DNA of 64,000 bases from Verrucomicrobiota bacterium (GTDB taxonomy: Bacteria; Verrucomicrobiota; Verrucomicrobiia; Limisphaerales; UBA8199), in contig JAAYVL010000088.1 of the NCBI GenBank assembly GCA_012517205.1, forward strand, positions 1 through 64,000. The letters run 5' to 3'. Positions 1 through 8,336 of this stretch are shown here, in pieces. The position numbers and the translations under genes are program-made. Under the pieces are notes generated by a model. The model had not been told where the DNA came from. It made no database searches and saw only the letters and a list, made by a program, of their open reading frames with translations. The number at the start of each line of letters is the position of its first letter. The stretch's first letter is position 1.

Positions 1-309
1 CAGACCCAGCCCCCGCAGGGTGCTGTTGATCTTGACGCAAAACTGTTGCCCACTCAGATGGGCATATTGTCCCATCCAGGGCCGGCTGGGAACGTGCAGC
101 GCCGCGGCGTTCCAGCGTTCGCGCTGCGCTTCGGTGAGCTTGAGACCCCACTCCCGCGAGGAGATCCCGAAATACGACCGCGCGGCCGCCTTGCGCTCCG
201 AGGGTCGGTCCCGGGGAACGGTGCGCCGCCGGGCGCACACGCCAAAAGGGGACTGATAATAAGTTTCCGCGCCCAGACTGCCCGTGCGCGGAGAGGTGAG
301 CATTTTCAT
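1..309 (-). CDS. Conserved hypothetical protein, 3' part cut by the window edge
   Basis: The minus-strand frame stays open from an ATG at 309 to the window edge (103 codons visible). A purine-rich GGAAAGG lies about 8 nt upstream of that ATG. The visible protein starts MKMLTSPRTGSLGAETYYQS and is basic in the first 50 residues. It then has a Trp/Glu-rich stretch (SREWGLKLTEAQRERWNAAA) and a GQQFCVKINSTLRGLGL segment. No signal peptide or membrane segment is visible. I have a general impression of similar small proteins in verrucomicrobial genomes (inference) but assign no function. The opposite strand is also open here; I prefer the minus frame because its composition looks protein-like and its start has a plausible ribosome site. 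Confidence 0.6.
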   Translation of the reverse strand, partial: MKMLTSPRTGSLGAETYYQSPFGVCARRRTVPRDRPSERKAAARSYFGISSREWGLKLTEAQRERWNAAALHVPSRPWMGQYAHLSGQQFCVKINSTLRGLGL

Positions 310-508
310 AGTTAAATACCTTTCCGTTATTGCCCCGGAGGGCGACTCGGCTTCCTGCCATTCCCTGGGCTGGAAGTTCCAGCCACCACCACCCCGAGGG
401 TTTGGGGGAAGGCTGGCGGGAGGGGAGCCTTCGCGCAAGGGCAATTTTTGGGGATTGGCGGTGGCGGGCAGGGTCTTTTGTTATCGGCGCTTAAGTTTCG
501 GTAGATGA

Positions 509-1711
509 GAGGGAAAAGAGTTTGGGTACCGGCCGCTGCTGGCTGAGAGCTTTACCGACCCGGAGGGATACGCCGGCACCTGCTACAAGGCCAGCAACTG
601 GGAGGCGGTGGGCTGGAGCAAGGGCTACCGCCGGCACCGGGCGGATTTTTATCTCCCTAATGAACGGCCCAAGCGCCTGTGGCTGCGGTCTCTGGAGCCG
701 GAAGCCCGTCCGCGGTTGCGAGCCCGGGAACTGCCCGCGCCGTATCGGGCCGCGTTAGTGGCGGCCCCCTCGGGCCAGTTGCCCATCAAAGCGCCGCAAA
801 TGATCTCGCTCCTCCAGCTCTTGAGCCATGCCCCAGCCCCCCGGGATACCAATACCCACTATCGGATTGGCCCGGTATTGACCCTGATTGCGATGGCGCG
901 GTTGGCGGGCCGGCGCGAGATTGCCGCAATCGCCCGCTTTGCCACCACCCTGACGCAACGCCAGCGTCACCGGTTGGGCTTGCCGTTGAAAAAGGGGACC
1001 CGCAACTTCCATAAGGTGCCGGGGTATGACGTGTTTTATCAGGTGCTTACGCGCATGAACCCCGAGACCTTTGCCACGTTGCTCAGCACTTGGCCTTGCC
1101 GCCAAGCGGGCCAGTTGCCGCAAGCCCTGGCGCTGGACGGCAAAATGATTCGGGATCAGATCGGGCTGCTCACCCTGGCTCAGCATGAGGACGGAGCGCC
1201 CCAGGCTGGTCACGGTTTATGACTCGAAAGAGGGCACGGACGCGTCGAAACCCGATTCCTGTATCCCTTCGCCATTGAACCCCTGCACGCCGACTTCCCC
1301 TTTGCCCGCACCTTGATCGTGCAGCGCAATCACCGCACGATCAAAAAGAGTGGCCAAACGACAATCGAATCACACGACTATCTTTCCAGCGTCCCGCCGG
1401 AGCACTATCGCCCGCTTCAATGGCTCCAACTGACTCGGGACCACTGGGCGGGGGTGGAAATCCGCAATCATTGGCGCCGGGATGCGTTGATGGGCGAGGA
1501 CACCTCACGCAGTCGCAACCCCCGCCTGCTGGCGAATCTGGCCCTGTTGCGCAGCGCCCGGCTGGCCCTGATTTGCTCTCCGGTTGGCATGACCTCACCC
1601 GTGAGTGATTTCGGCTCAGCCCGTGCGAAATTCACACAGCATTCCGAGCGGGATTTAACCGGTTTGCCTGGCAAATTAAGATCAACGGCAGGCTTGCGAT
1701 CTGGCAGATAA
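509..1711 (+). pseudogene. Decayed ISAs1-family transposase with DUF4338-like N-terminal domain
   Basis: The reading frame upstream of 608 encodes FTDPEGYAGTCYKASNW, typical of the DUF4338 (DruA-like) domain found in front of some ISAs1 transposases. It continues into an ISAs1 catalytic N-terminal half (LTLIAMARLAGRREIAAI, ALDGK with the first catalytic Asp). At about 1205 the frame shifts: VTVYDSKEGT is in the +1 frame. At 1241 the original frame resumes directly in the C-terminal part (FARTLIVQRNHRTIKKSG, RDHWAGVEIRNHWRRDALMG, SRNPRLLANLALLRSA), so the middle of the protein is lost. There is also a stop at 506 and no intact N-terminus. This is a dead insertion-sequence remnant. I could not define terminal inverted repeats or a target duplication. 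Confidence 0.85.
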
Positions 1712-1770
1712 ACTCAATTCAGCATCTTACTGTTCCTCGCGAACACAGAGGCCCGCTATTGACCGCATAC

Positions 1771-1785
1771 TGGCATGGTCTATGC
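1771..1785 (+). promoter_or_regulatory. Candidate sigma-54 (-24/-12) promoter of the SUMF1-like gene
   Basis: TGGCATGGTCTATGC has GG and GC separated by exactly 10 nt. It differs from the sigma-54 consensus TGGCACG-N4-TTGC at two of the conserved positions. A start about 12 nt downstream (near 1797) would leave a leader of roughly 30 nt before the ATG at 1826, and would rule out the earlier in-frame ATG at 1775. A sigma-54 activator (prsR) lies just downstream on the other strand. Activator sites were not identified. Confidence 0.4.
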
Positions 1786-1825
1786 TATCCGTACTACTAC
1801 CTATACGGTTACGAAAACTAAAGCT

Positions 1826-2968
1826 ATGTTGACGAGACTTTCAAATTCCTTGCGGCGCCTGTTTGTTTGGTTTGTTGCATTAGTAGGGGTTGGCGCAGGG
1901 ACGGGATGGGCAGTGGAGGGAATTGTGGATATTGGTATGGTGCCCCGCCTGACTATTGTGGGCAGCATCGGTGCCACCCATCAAATACAATACTGTACCA
2001 ACCTGAACCAACCCCAGTGGATCGTGCTGACAAATCTGTTGGTGTCGGAAAGCCCCTGCAGGTTCGTGGATATGAGCGCTCCGGCCGCATCCAGAAGGTT
2101 TTACCGGGTGACGAAACTCTCACCGGATGGGATGGTGCTTATTCCCGCTGGCAGCTTTTCCATGGGGGATGGCTCGGACGGAAATACGCCATCCCTCCCT
2201 GTCCATACGGTGTATGTGAGTGAGTTTTTCATGGACCGCTACGAGGTGACCAAAGCACTGTGGGACACGGTGAAGGCCTACAATGGGGGCAATGGCTACA
2301 GCTATGAAAATGCCGGGGCGGGAAAAGCTGCGAACCACCCGGTGCATTCGGTCAACTGGCGGGATTGCGTGAAGTGGTGTAATGCGCGGAGCCAGCGGGA
2401 AGGGCGGACGCCTTGCTATTACAACGACGCTGGATTGACGAGCGTATATAAGTCCGGGACAAATGCTCCCTTCGTGAAATGGAATGCGAACGGCTACCGG
2501 TTGCCGACGGAGGCGGAGTGGGAAAAGGCGGCGCGGGGAGGGGCAAGCGGGCAGCGATTTCTGTGGGGCAATACCATTTCGTGGAGCCAGGCGAACTACC
2601 GCGCGTTTCCCTTGTCAGCGGGAGGCTACGTTTACGACATCAACGCCACAGCCGGCTATACCCCTGCGTTCAATGATGGGGTTGCCCCCTATACCAGTCC
2701 CGTCGGCAGCTTTGCGGCAAACGGGTATGGCTTGCATGACATGGCCGGAAACGTGTGGGAATGGTGTTGGGATTGGTACGGAAACTACGCGGCTGGCTCT
2801 CAGAACGATCCCACGGGTCCCGCGACCGGAACGTGCCGCACATTTCGCGGCGGCAGTTGGTTTAGTGACGCTCGGGATGCCCGATGTGCGCAGCGCTACG
2901 GCTTCGATCCATCCGGCAAATTTGATACTTTTGGCTTTCGAACGGTCATTTCCGCCTGCCAGCCCTGA
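1826..2968 (+). CDS. Secreted SUMF1/FGE-fold protein without the formylglycine-generating cysteines
   Basis: 380 aa from the ATG at 1826; an ATG 51 nt upstream is in frame but overlaps the candidate promoter. Residues 1-29 form a signal peptide. Residues about 35-95 are a beta-rich module (IQYCTNLNQPQWIVLTN ... RRFYRV) of the kind usually found at the C-termini of verrucomicrobial secreted proteins. Residues about 100-378 are an FGE-sulfatase (SUMF1) domain: GMVLIPAGSFSMGD, DRYEVTKALWDTV, NGYRLPTEAEWEKAARGG, MAGNVWEWCWDWYG and a terminal FRGGSW...FGFR. In true formylglycine-generating enzymes two active-site cysteines follow the RGGS motif. Here that stretch reads FSDARDARC, so they appear to be missing and sulfatase maturation is unlikely. 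The role is unknown; an adhesion or carbohydrate-binding function is possible. Confidence 0.85.
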   Translation: MLTRLSNSLRRLFVWFVALVGVGAGTGWAVEGIVDIGMVPRLTIVGSIGATHQIQYCTNLNQPQWIVLTNLLVSESPCRFVDMSAPAASRRFYRVTKLSPDGMVLIPAGSFSMGDGSDGNTPSLPVHTVYVSEFFMDRYEVTKALWDTVKAYNGGNGYSYENAGAGKAANHPVHSVNWRDCVKWCNARSQREGRTPCYYNDAGLTSVYKSGTNAPFVKWNANGYRLPTEAEWEKAARGGASGQRFLWGNTISWSQANYRAFPLSAGGYVYDINATAGYTPAFNDGVAPYTSPVGSFAANGYGLHDMAGNVWEWCWDWYGNYAAGSQNDPTGPATGTCRTFRGGSWFSDARDARCAQRYGFDPSGKFDTFGFRTVISACQP

Positions 2969-3017
2969 CTTGGGCCATATCTGAATTAACCGGCGCTGGC
3001 CGGAGGCCAAAGCCTGC

Positions 3018-4394
3018 CTAAGCGGGTTCTTTGTCCTCCTCCCGTTCCGCTTTCTCGATGCCCAGCTTCTCCATTAATTCGTAGAGGGTGGGCCGGCTGA
3101 TTCCCATTTCGGCAGCGGCGGGCGCGATTCTGCCGCCATGCTTCCGCAGCGCCCGTTGAACGACTTCACGCTCGACGGCTTCCCGCGCGTCTTTGAGGTT
3201 CAGGTTAACCGTGCGGGCCGGGCTCTCCAATTCCAGGTCCGCCGCGGATATTCGCTTGCCTTCTGCCATAATGACGGCGCGCTTGATACGGTTCTCGAGT
3301 TCACGCACGTTGCCCGGCCAGGAATGGGCCAGAATGGCCCGAAGCGCATCCTGGCTGAAGCTGATTCCCTCTTTCTCATTGGCCACAGTGCTGCGTCGCA
3401 GGAATTCCTGCGCCAACAGGCGGATATCGCCTTCCCGATCGCGCAACGGGGGCAGGTGAATAACCACAACTGCCAGGCGGTAATACAGGTCTTCCCGGAA
3501 CCGCTCGGTGCTGATCGCTTTTTTCAGGTCAACGTTGGTGGCCGCGACCACGCGCGTGTCAACCTGGATTTCCTGCCGCCCCCCGACCCGCTCGATGCGT
3601 TGCTCCTGGAGGAACCGGAGCAGCTTGACTTGAATTTGCTGGGGGATTTCGCCGATTTCGTCCAGGAACAGAGTGCCGCCGCTGGCCACCTCAATGCGCC
3701 CGTTGCGCTGAACATGCGCGCCGGTGAAGGAGCCTTTTTCGTGGCCAAACAGCTCGCTCTCCAGCAGGGTCTCGGGAATGGCGCTGCAGTTAATAGCAAC
3801 GAAAGGGCCGTCCTTCCTCGAACTGAGTCGGTGGATAGCCTGCGCCAGCATTTCCTTACCGGTGCCGCTTTCGCCCAGAATCAGGACCGGGGCATTAGTA
3901 GCCGCGACTTTGCGCACGGAGGCGAAAACCCTTTGGATTTGCGGGCTGGTGCCGAGCAGCCCCTCAAAAGTCTCCGTCTGAAGCTGCGCTTGCAGCTTGC
4001 GATAGTCGCGCTCCAACCCGGCAACGTGAAAGGTGCGGCGGAGAATAATCTTTAACTCCTCGACGTCCACGGGCTTGGTCAGGAAATCGTAGGCCCCCGC
4101 TCCAATTGCTTGCAAGGCATTGGTCTTTTCCGCCTGGCCGGAAACGATGATGATTTTGGCGAAGCGGTCGCGGGCGATCAATTCGGAGAGCACCGCCAAC
4201 CCTTCTTCGGGGGTGCCACGGTGAGGAGGAAGTCCCAAGTCCAGCAGCACCACCGGAGGACGGTGCTCCATAAACGCATCAATGGCCCGCACGCGATCTT
4301 CCGCCAGGAAAATCTGGTATTCCTTGCCCAGTGCCCATTTCATCTGGGTGCGAATCTCCTCGTCGTCGTCCACAATCAGCAATCGCGGCAGCAT
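3018..4394 (-). CDS. prsR: PEP-CTERM-box response regulator PrsR (NtrC family, sigma-54 activator)
   Basis: 458 aa in the usual three-part layout. The receiver domain (1-120) has the acidic pocket D9-D11, phospho-acceptor D52 (VVLLDLGLP) and K107. The AAA+ sigma-54 interaction domain (about 145-380) has Walker A GESGTGKE at 174-181, the sigma-54-contacting loop GSFTGA at 221-226 (GAFTGA in most family members) and Walker B TLFLDE at 241-246. A Fis-type HTH at the C-terminus (about 405-450) has GRIAPAAAEMGISRPTLYELM. The gene lies 20 nt downstream of prsK. In other PEP-CTERM organisms PrsK/PrsR drive sigma-54 promoters of sorting-signal and exopolysaccharide genes, and a -24/-12 promoter is present 2.9 kb away upstream of the VPDGG-CTERM gene. 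Confidence 0.92.
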   Translation of the reverse strand: MLPRLLIVDDDEEIRTQMKWALGKEYQIFLAEDRVRAIDAFMEHRPPVVLLDLGLPPHRGTPEEGLAVLSELIARDRFAKIIIVSGQAEKTNALQAIGAGAYDFLTKPVDVEELKIILRRTFHVAGLERDYRKLQAQLQTETFEGLLGTSPQIQRVFASVRKVAATNAPVLILGESGTGKEMLAQAIHRLSSRKDGPFVAINCSAIPETLLESELFGHEKGSFTGAHVQRNGRIEVASGGTLFLDEIGEIPQQIQVKLLRFLQEQRIERVGGRQEIQVDTRVVAATNVDLKKAISTERFREDLYYRLAVVVIHLPPLRDREGDIRLLAQEFLRRSTVANEKEGISFSQDALRAILAHSWPGNVRELENRIKRAVIMAEGKRISAADLELESPARTVNLNLKDAREAVEREVVQRALRKHGGRIAPAAAEMGISRPTLYELMEKLGIEKAEREEDKEPA

Positions 4395-4414
4395 AATTAT
4401 AAATGGCGTATTCG

Positions 4415-6514
4415 TCAGATTGGCAACAGCACCCGGAATCGCGTTCCCTTGCCCGGCTCGCTCTGGACTTCAATGCGCCCGCGGTGGGCTTCCACAATCA
4501 TCTTGCAATGGAACATGCCGATGCCGATGCCTTTTTGTTTGGTGGTGTGAAAGGGGCGGAAGAGCGAGCGTTGGATGAATTCGGGAGTCATGCCGCAACC
4601 ATTATCCGCCACGACCAGAATCACCCAGCCGTTTTCCTGGCTGGTTGCCACGCGGATTTGGCCGCTGGAAGAAACGGCATCCCGGGCGTTAAGCACGAGG
4701 TTGGTGATCACCTTCTGGATTTGCGCGGGGTCCAACCGGACTTTGGGAAGCGGGGCAAGCTCTTTAAGCAGGGAGATGTCCGCCGCTTGCTCCTGCCCCT
4801 TAAGGGTTTCCGTAATCAAATCATTCAGATCGCATTCCACGGGCTGGAGCGCCAACTCGTGGCGCAACTCGTTTAGCCGGCTGATGGTTTCATTGATGCG
4901 GGTAACGGTCTTGGAAATTCCCCGCAGCGCGTCCTCGCGAAACTGGGGATCCTGGTAATGTACCGGCAGATTTTGCAGCATCAGCGACAGGGTGGAGGCG
5001 GTGTTCTTCAAGTCATGAATGAAGAAAGCGGACATCGCCTGAAAGGCCTCCAATTGTTTGGCTTGTGAAAGCCGCTGGGATAATTGGATGTTGAGGAGAT
5101 TGGCCGCGCTTTGTTCGCCAATGGACTTGAGCAGATCAAAATCCTGGACCGAGAACGGCACCGCGCCCACACGGTCGCCAAGGACCAGCACTCCGAGCAT
5201 CTCACCGCCGGCAATCAACGGAACGCAAACGCGGCTGCCTCCTTTGCGGAACTCATCCGGGTGCGAACGCCGCAGCGCCGCGGCCCAGTGCGCCTTTGAA
5301 GAATCCAAATCCACCGGGTCGGGATGGGCGCTCAAGGCTGAGATGACTTCGGCCGCATCGGCGGCGTCCAACGCCAGTTGCCCGGCCTTTTGCTGGGAAA
5401 GGGAGGTCGAAGCGGCAAAGCTCAACTGATCCTTGCGTTCGTCCACCAGCCAAATAGAAACCGAGAGCGCCTGAAAGATATCAGAAACCAGTTTGACGAC
5501 GGAACTGCACAGTTCATTCTGCTCAACCCGCCGGGCGGTGCTTTCGGTAAAGGTCCGCCAAACGCTGCGATAATCATAGACCGGTCGCGAGAAATGACGG
5601 CTGACGAATCGGCGGGTAAAAAGCCGCACCCGGTCCGAAAGGAGCAAAACGGCCAAAAGAACCAGAAACAGTAAAACCAGAAAGGCCTTGATCGGAAAGG
5701 CAGCGTCGCCGCCGAAATGAGTGACCACCTTGGCAAACACACCCACCACCAGCAAGTAAACCCCCGCTAGCAGAACCGTGAAGGAATGGTGCAGTAATGA
5801 ATGAGACGGATAAATGCTCACGTCGGAGTGGCCGGCGCGGAGGAGTCCCCGCAGTATCAGGAGGCTGGCGAGCAGAAGCGCCCCGGCATTGACTGCCGGC
5901 AGGGAAAGATCGCCGCCGCGATACAATAGTGCCTGGCTGCTGGTGTAGGCGCGGACCGTAAAGAGCACGCCCAGGCCCAGGATGACAAACTTGATGCGCC
6001 AGCGCATGGTCCCCACGGCAGCACGAAAGGTGCGCTCAAGATTCATCAGCACCAGAATGGTGCCGAGCAAAAATATCAAATTCAGCGCCGACCCGGCGAA
6101 GCCCAGACGAAGCAACCGCTGGCTGCGATCGGAGGGTTGTCCAATGGCGCTAATGATTTCGTCCGGGCAAAGCAATACCAGGATCAGCGGAACAATGAAG
6201 GCGCAGGCGACCACGACTGACCAGCGGGAGAGGAACTCGCCCGAGTTGCCGCGGGCATAGGTAAGGCTAAAGAGCAGCCAAAGTCCCGGCAGAAAAGCCA
6301 TCGCCACGAAAGCCAGGTTTTGCCAGCGCTCCACCGCTTCGAGCGGGACGGCTCGGGCGGCGAGGCCAGCAAAGAGGCTTTCGGCCGCAAAGGCCAGCAT
6401 TCCAGCCGAAAAGGCCCAACGCGGGAAAGAACGGAACTGCCGCGTAAAGATCGTGAGCGCCAGTAATCCGGCGGAGAACACGCTGGCAAAATTCAGTGCG
6501 GCTCCGGTGGTCAT
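4415..6514 (-). CDS. prsK: PEP-CTERM system sensor histidine kinase PrsK
   Basis: 699 aa. The N-terminal half is membrane-embedded: multiple hydrophobic segments between residues 10 and 295. A GAF-like domain spans about 325-480 (SIWLVDERKDQLSFAAS ... VCVPLIAGGEMLGVLVLGD). The kinase core follows, with the phospho-acceptor H500 in FIHDLKNTASTLSLML, the N box NLVLNARDAV (605-614), the G1 box DNGCGM (637-642) and G2 GIGIGM (662-667). Order and length match PrsK of exosortase systems, and prsR follows after 20 nt as its partner. The stimulus is unknown. An intrinsic terminator and a separate sorting-signal gene lie immediately upstream, so prsKR probably has its own promoter between 6515 and 6550. 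Confidence 0.92.
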   Translation of the reverse strand: MTTGAALNFASVFSAGLLALTIFTRQFRSFPRWAFSAGMLAFAAESLFAGLAARAVPLEAVERWQNLAFVAMAFLPGLWLLFSLTYARGNSGEFLSRWSVVVACAFIVPLILVLLCPDEIISAIGQPSDRSQRLLRLGFAGSALNLIFLLGTILVLMNLERTFRAAVGTMRWRIKFVILGLGVLFTVRAYTSSQALLYRGGDLSLPAVNAGALLLASLLILRGLLRAGHSDVSIYPSHSLLHHSFTVLLAGVYLLVVGVFAKVVTHFGGDAAFPIKAFLVLLFLVLLAVLLLSDRVRLFTRRFVSRHFSRPVYDYRSVWRTFTESTARRVEQNELCSSVVKLVSDIFQALSVSIWLVDERKDQLSFAASTSLSQQKAGQLALDAADAAEVISALSAHPDPVDLDSSKAHWAAALRRSHPDEFRKGGSRVCVPLIAGGEMLGVLVLGDRVGAVPFSVQDFDLLKSIGEQSAANLLNIQLSQRLSQAKQLEAFQAMSAFFIHDLKNTASTLSLMLQNLPVHYQDPQFREDALRGISKTVTRINETISRLNELRHELALQPVECDLNDLITETLKGQEQAADISLLKELAPLPKVRLDPAQIQKVITNLVLNARDAVSSSGQIRVATSQENGWVILVVADNGCGMTPEFIQRSLFRPFHTTKQKGIGIGMFHCKMIVEAHRGRIEVQSEPGKGTRFRVLLPI

Positions 6515-6550
6515 TCGCCGTTAAAATAGCTGGAACAACCTTTGATAGAA

Positions 6551-6584
6551 ATAAAAAACAGGCAGGAACCTGCGTTCCTGCCTG
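6551..6584 (-). terminator. Intrinsic terminator of the VPDGG-CTERM gene
   Basis: On the minus strand a perfect 11-bp stem (CAGGCAGGAAC / GTTCCTGCCTG) with a 4-nt loop is followed directly by TTTTTTATTT. It sits 38 nt after the stop codon of the sorting-signal gene and before prsK, so it should separate the two transcripts. Confidence 0.85.
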
Positions 6585-6621
6585 CGTAGAACAGAAGAAC
6601 TTTCAACAAGGCGCCGCCTGC

Positions 6622-7194
6622 TTAGGCAAGCTTCCGGCGGAGCAGCGCCAGCCCCGAGAGGGCCGCGCCGAGGAGCATGGCGGTCATCCCACCATCCGGC
6701 ACCACCGCATTCTGAGAGTTGGCAAACGTGAAGTCAAAGTTTGCGTGCTGCCCGCCGCCGGCATTGGGAATGGTGAAGGACCAAGTCCCCACCGTATCCT
6801 CAAAACCGGTTATCTTCAGCGTCCCCAAGCCAATCAGGTTCAGGAAGGAATTATCCTGTTGCGCCACACTGAGGCTCAGCAGGTCAAAGCTGTAGGTCAG
6901 CGGCCCAGAGGTGAACGTCCAAAGCGGAATAACCGGCGTGCTCGGCGGAGTCCAGGAGAATGTGCTCCAGCTCACACTGGCACCAGCGGTTCCGGCAAAA
7001 TCACCTGTCGGAGCAACGCCCACCACTACCGGCCCAAACCCAGTCACCCCATTGGCAGTCCCTAACCAGGAGCTGTCCAAAGTAACCGAACCGGCCATGT
7101 TAATCTCACCAGTGATCTTGACCGCATGCGCGCTTATCGCCAAGCCGAACGCCGCCACCGCCACTGCGAAGTATTTCACGATATTACTCTTCAT
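6622..7194 (-). CDS. VPDGG-CTERM (PEP-CTERM-type) surface protein
   Basis: 190 aa. An N-terminal signal peptide (1-24, cleavage after SAHA) leads to a small, Thr/Ser/Gly-rich, beta-type domain without Cys. The C-terminus carries a tripartite sorting signal: VPDGG (165-169), the hydrophobic segment MTAMLLGAALSGLALL, and the basic tail RRKLA. This is the verrucomicrobial VPDSG-type exosortase signal. The likely processing enzyme is XrtC, encoded at 14851-15789. The gene is monocistronic, with its own sigma-54 promoter (7253-7269), a short leader and an intrinsic terminator (6551-6584). An AAGAGA ribosome site precedes ATGAAG. It is the only clear sorting-signal protein seen in the window. Its ligand or structural role is unknown. 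Confidence 0.92.
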   Translation of the reverse strand: MKSNIVKYFAVAVAAFGLAISAHAVKITGEINMAGSVTLDSSWLGTANGVTGFGPVVVGVAPTGDFAGTAGASVSWSTFSWTPPSTPVIPLWTFTSGPLTYSFDLLSLSVAQQDNSFLNLIGLGTLKITGFEDTVGTWSFTIPNAGGGQHANFDFTFANSQNAVVPDGGMTAMLLGAALSGLALLRRKLA

Positions 7195-7252
7195 TCTCTT
7201 AGTTCTTTCTATTGTTGTCGTTGTTTAATCTGCTCTACTACGCCCAGCAAAT

Positions 7253-7269
7253 AGCAACTAACGGGCCAA
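7253..7269 (-). promoter_or_regulatory. Sigma-54 promoter of the VPDGG-CTERM gene
   Basis: Read on the minus strand, TTGGCCCGTTAGTTGCT matches the sigma-54 consensus YTGGCACGRNNNTTGCW at all but two positions, with the GG (-24) and GC (-12) dinucleotides exactly 10 nt apart. The predicted start is near 7242, giving a leader of about 48 nt. Upstream (7290-7325) the DNA is AT-rich and contains a TGATA...TATCA dyad that could be an activator site. The sigma-54 activator PrsR is encoded next door, so this is the natural candidate target. Inference from motif and context. Confidence 0.75.
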
Positions 7270-8336
7270 CTAAACACAGGCAAAGTATTGAATGATATAA
7301 ATTATCCATTATCAGCATGTTACATCAAAATAAAAACGCAATGTAGTTGAAACAGCCTAAGAAATCTCGGCGGAAATAGTAAAGCTTACCGACGGTTTTG
7401 ATACCCAAAAATGGCCGATACAGACCAGATTGTATGCAAAGTGCTGTAAAATAAGCAGTTGAGCAGATTTCTTCTCTAAAACCATCTACTGTAAAAGATT
7501 CCGACATTCCGTAAGATATTGTAAATCAATTACTTAAAGATAAAACGCCCCGGCATTTACTCTCAGGACTCCTCGTTCTGCTCCAGCCAGAATACCCTTT
7601 TCGAAACCCGCGTTAAGATGCTTTTCTTACCGGAAAAGTCAGGGTTCGCGACAAATAAACGGCCTCCCCCCAACCGTCGCCAGTTCAATCCTGAATCGAA
7701 GATCATGCAGCCCATCGGGGCGGCAAAAGTTGCCGCAAACAACGGTGTTAATGCCCCCAACTGGCTCCTGGCAGGGCGGGGCATGCTTGATGGCCCTGAA
7801 AATCACTTTTCCCTCACCTGCCCCGCGCATATTACAGGCGGACGCTGAAAAGCCATTTCCTCTCCGTTGTGAGGGATCGTATCACTGGGTGAAGTTGGAG
7901 ATCAGGAAGGAACCGTCATCGCGATTGAGCGCGACGTGGGCGCGGCCCTGAAACAGCAGTATCAGCGCCCGGCGTGCGGCCAAACATTAATCGCCTGCCA
8001 GGGTCGGCTTACTCACCCACATAAGCTGGTTAAGCTCAGAACTCATAACCGGGCCAACCGCGTCCATTCTGCCCAATCCGCTCCGGCCAGTGAACGCGGC
8101 TCCGGCTTGGCACGCATGAAATCCGGGATCGCGCGCAGGCATGTCTGTCCACCTCAGCGATGATGGGCGGAACGGGCGAACGGAAATGCCCCCGCCCCTT
8201 CCCGTCGACACCGGACTTCTGGAGCCAGCCGTAAATGTTGGTCCCGGCTGTAAAGAAATTGGCTTGGCCCGAGGCTAAAAATTGCTGGTTTCTGGATTGA
8301 ATTAAGCGCGCCCTTCCGTGACCTTAATTGCCGGCC
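7270..8336. other. Intergenic region between divergent genes, no convincing gene
   Basis: About 1.1 kb. 7270-7560 is AT-rich and probably holds upstream regulatory DNA for the sorting-signal gene. 7561-8330 is GC-rich with only short overlapping frames that lack start sites or recognisable motifs. A minus-strand stretch near 7880-7950 reads GRAHVALNRDDGSFLISNFT before a stop, which could be the tail of a decayed secreted protein; I cannot support more than that. The promoter of the plus-strand gene starting at 8337 should lie near its end but I did not find a clear -35/-10 pair. Confidence 0.4.

Noticed and set aside
7563-7951. Short frames in the 7.5-8.0 kb spacer as genes
   Set aside because: Competing frames on both strands, none with a signal peptide, motif or ribosome site.
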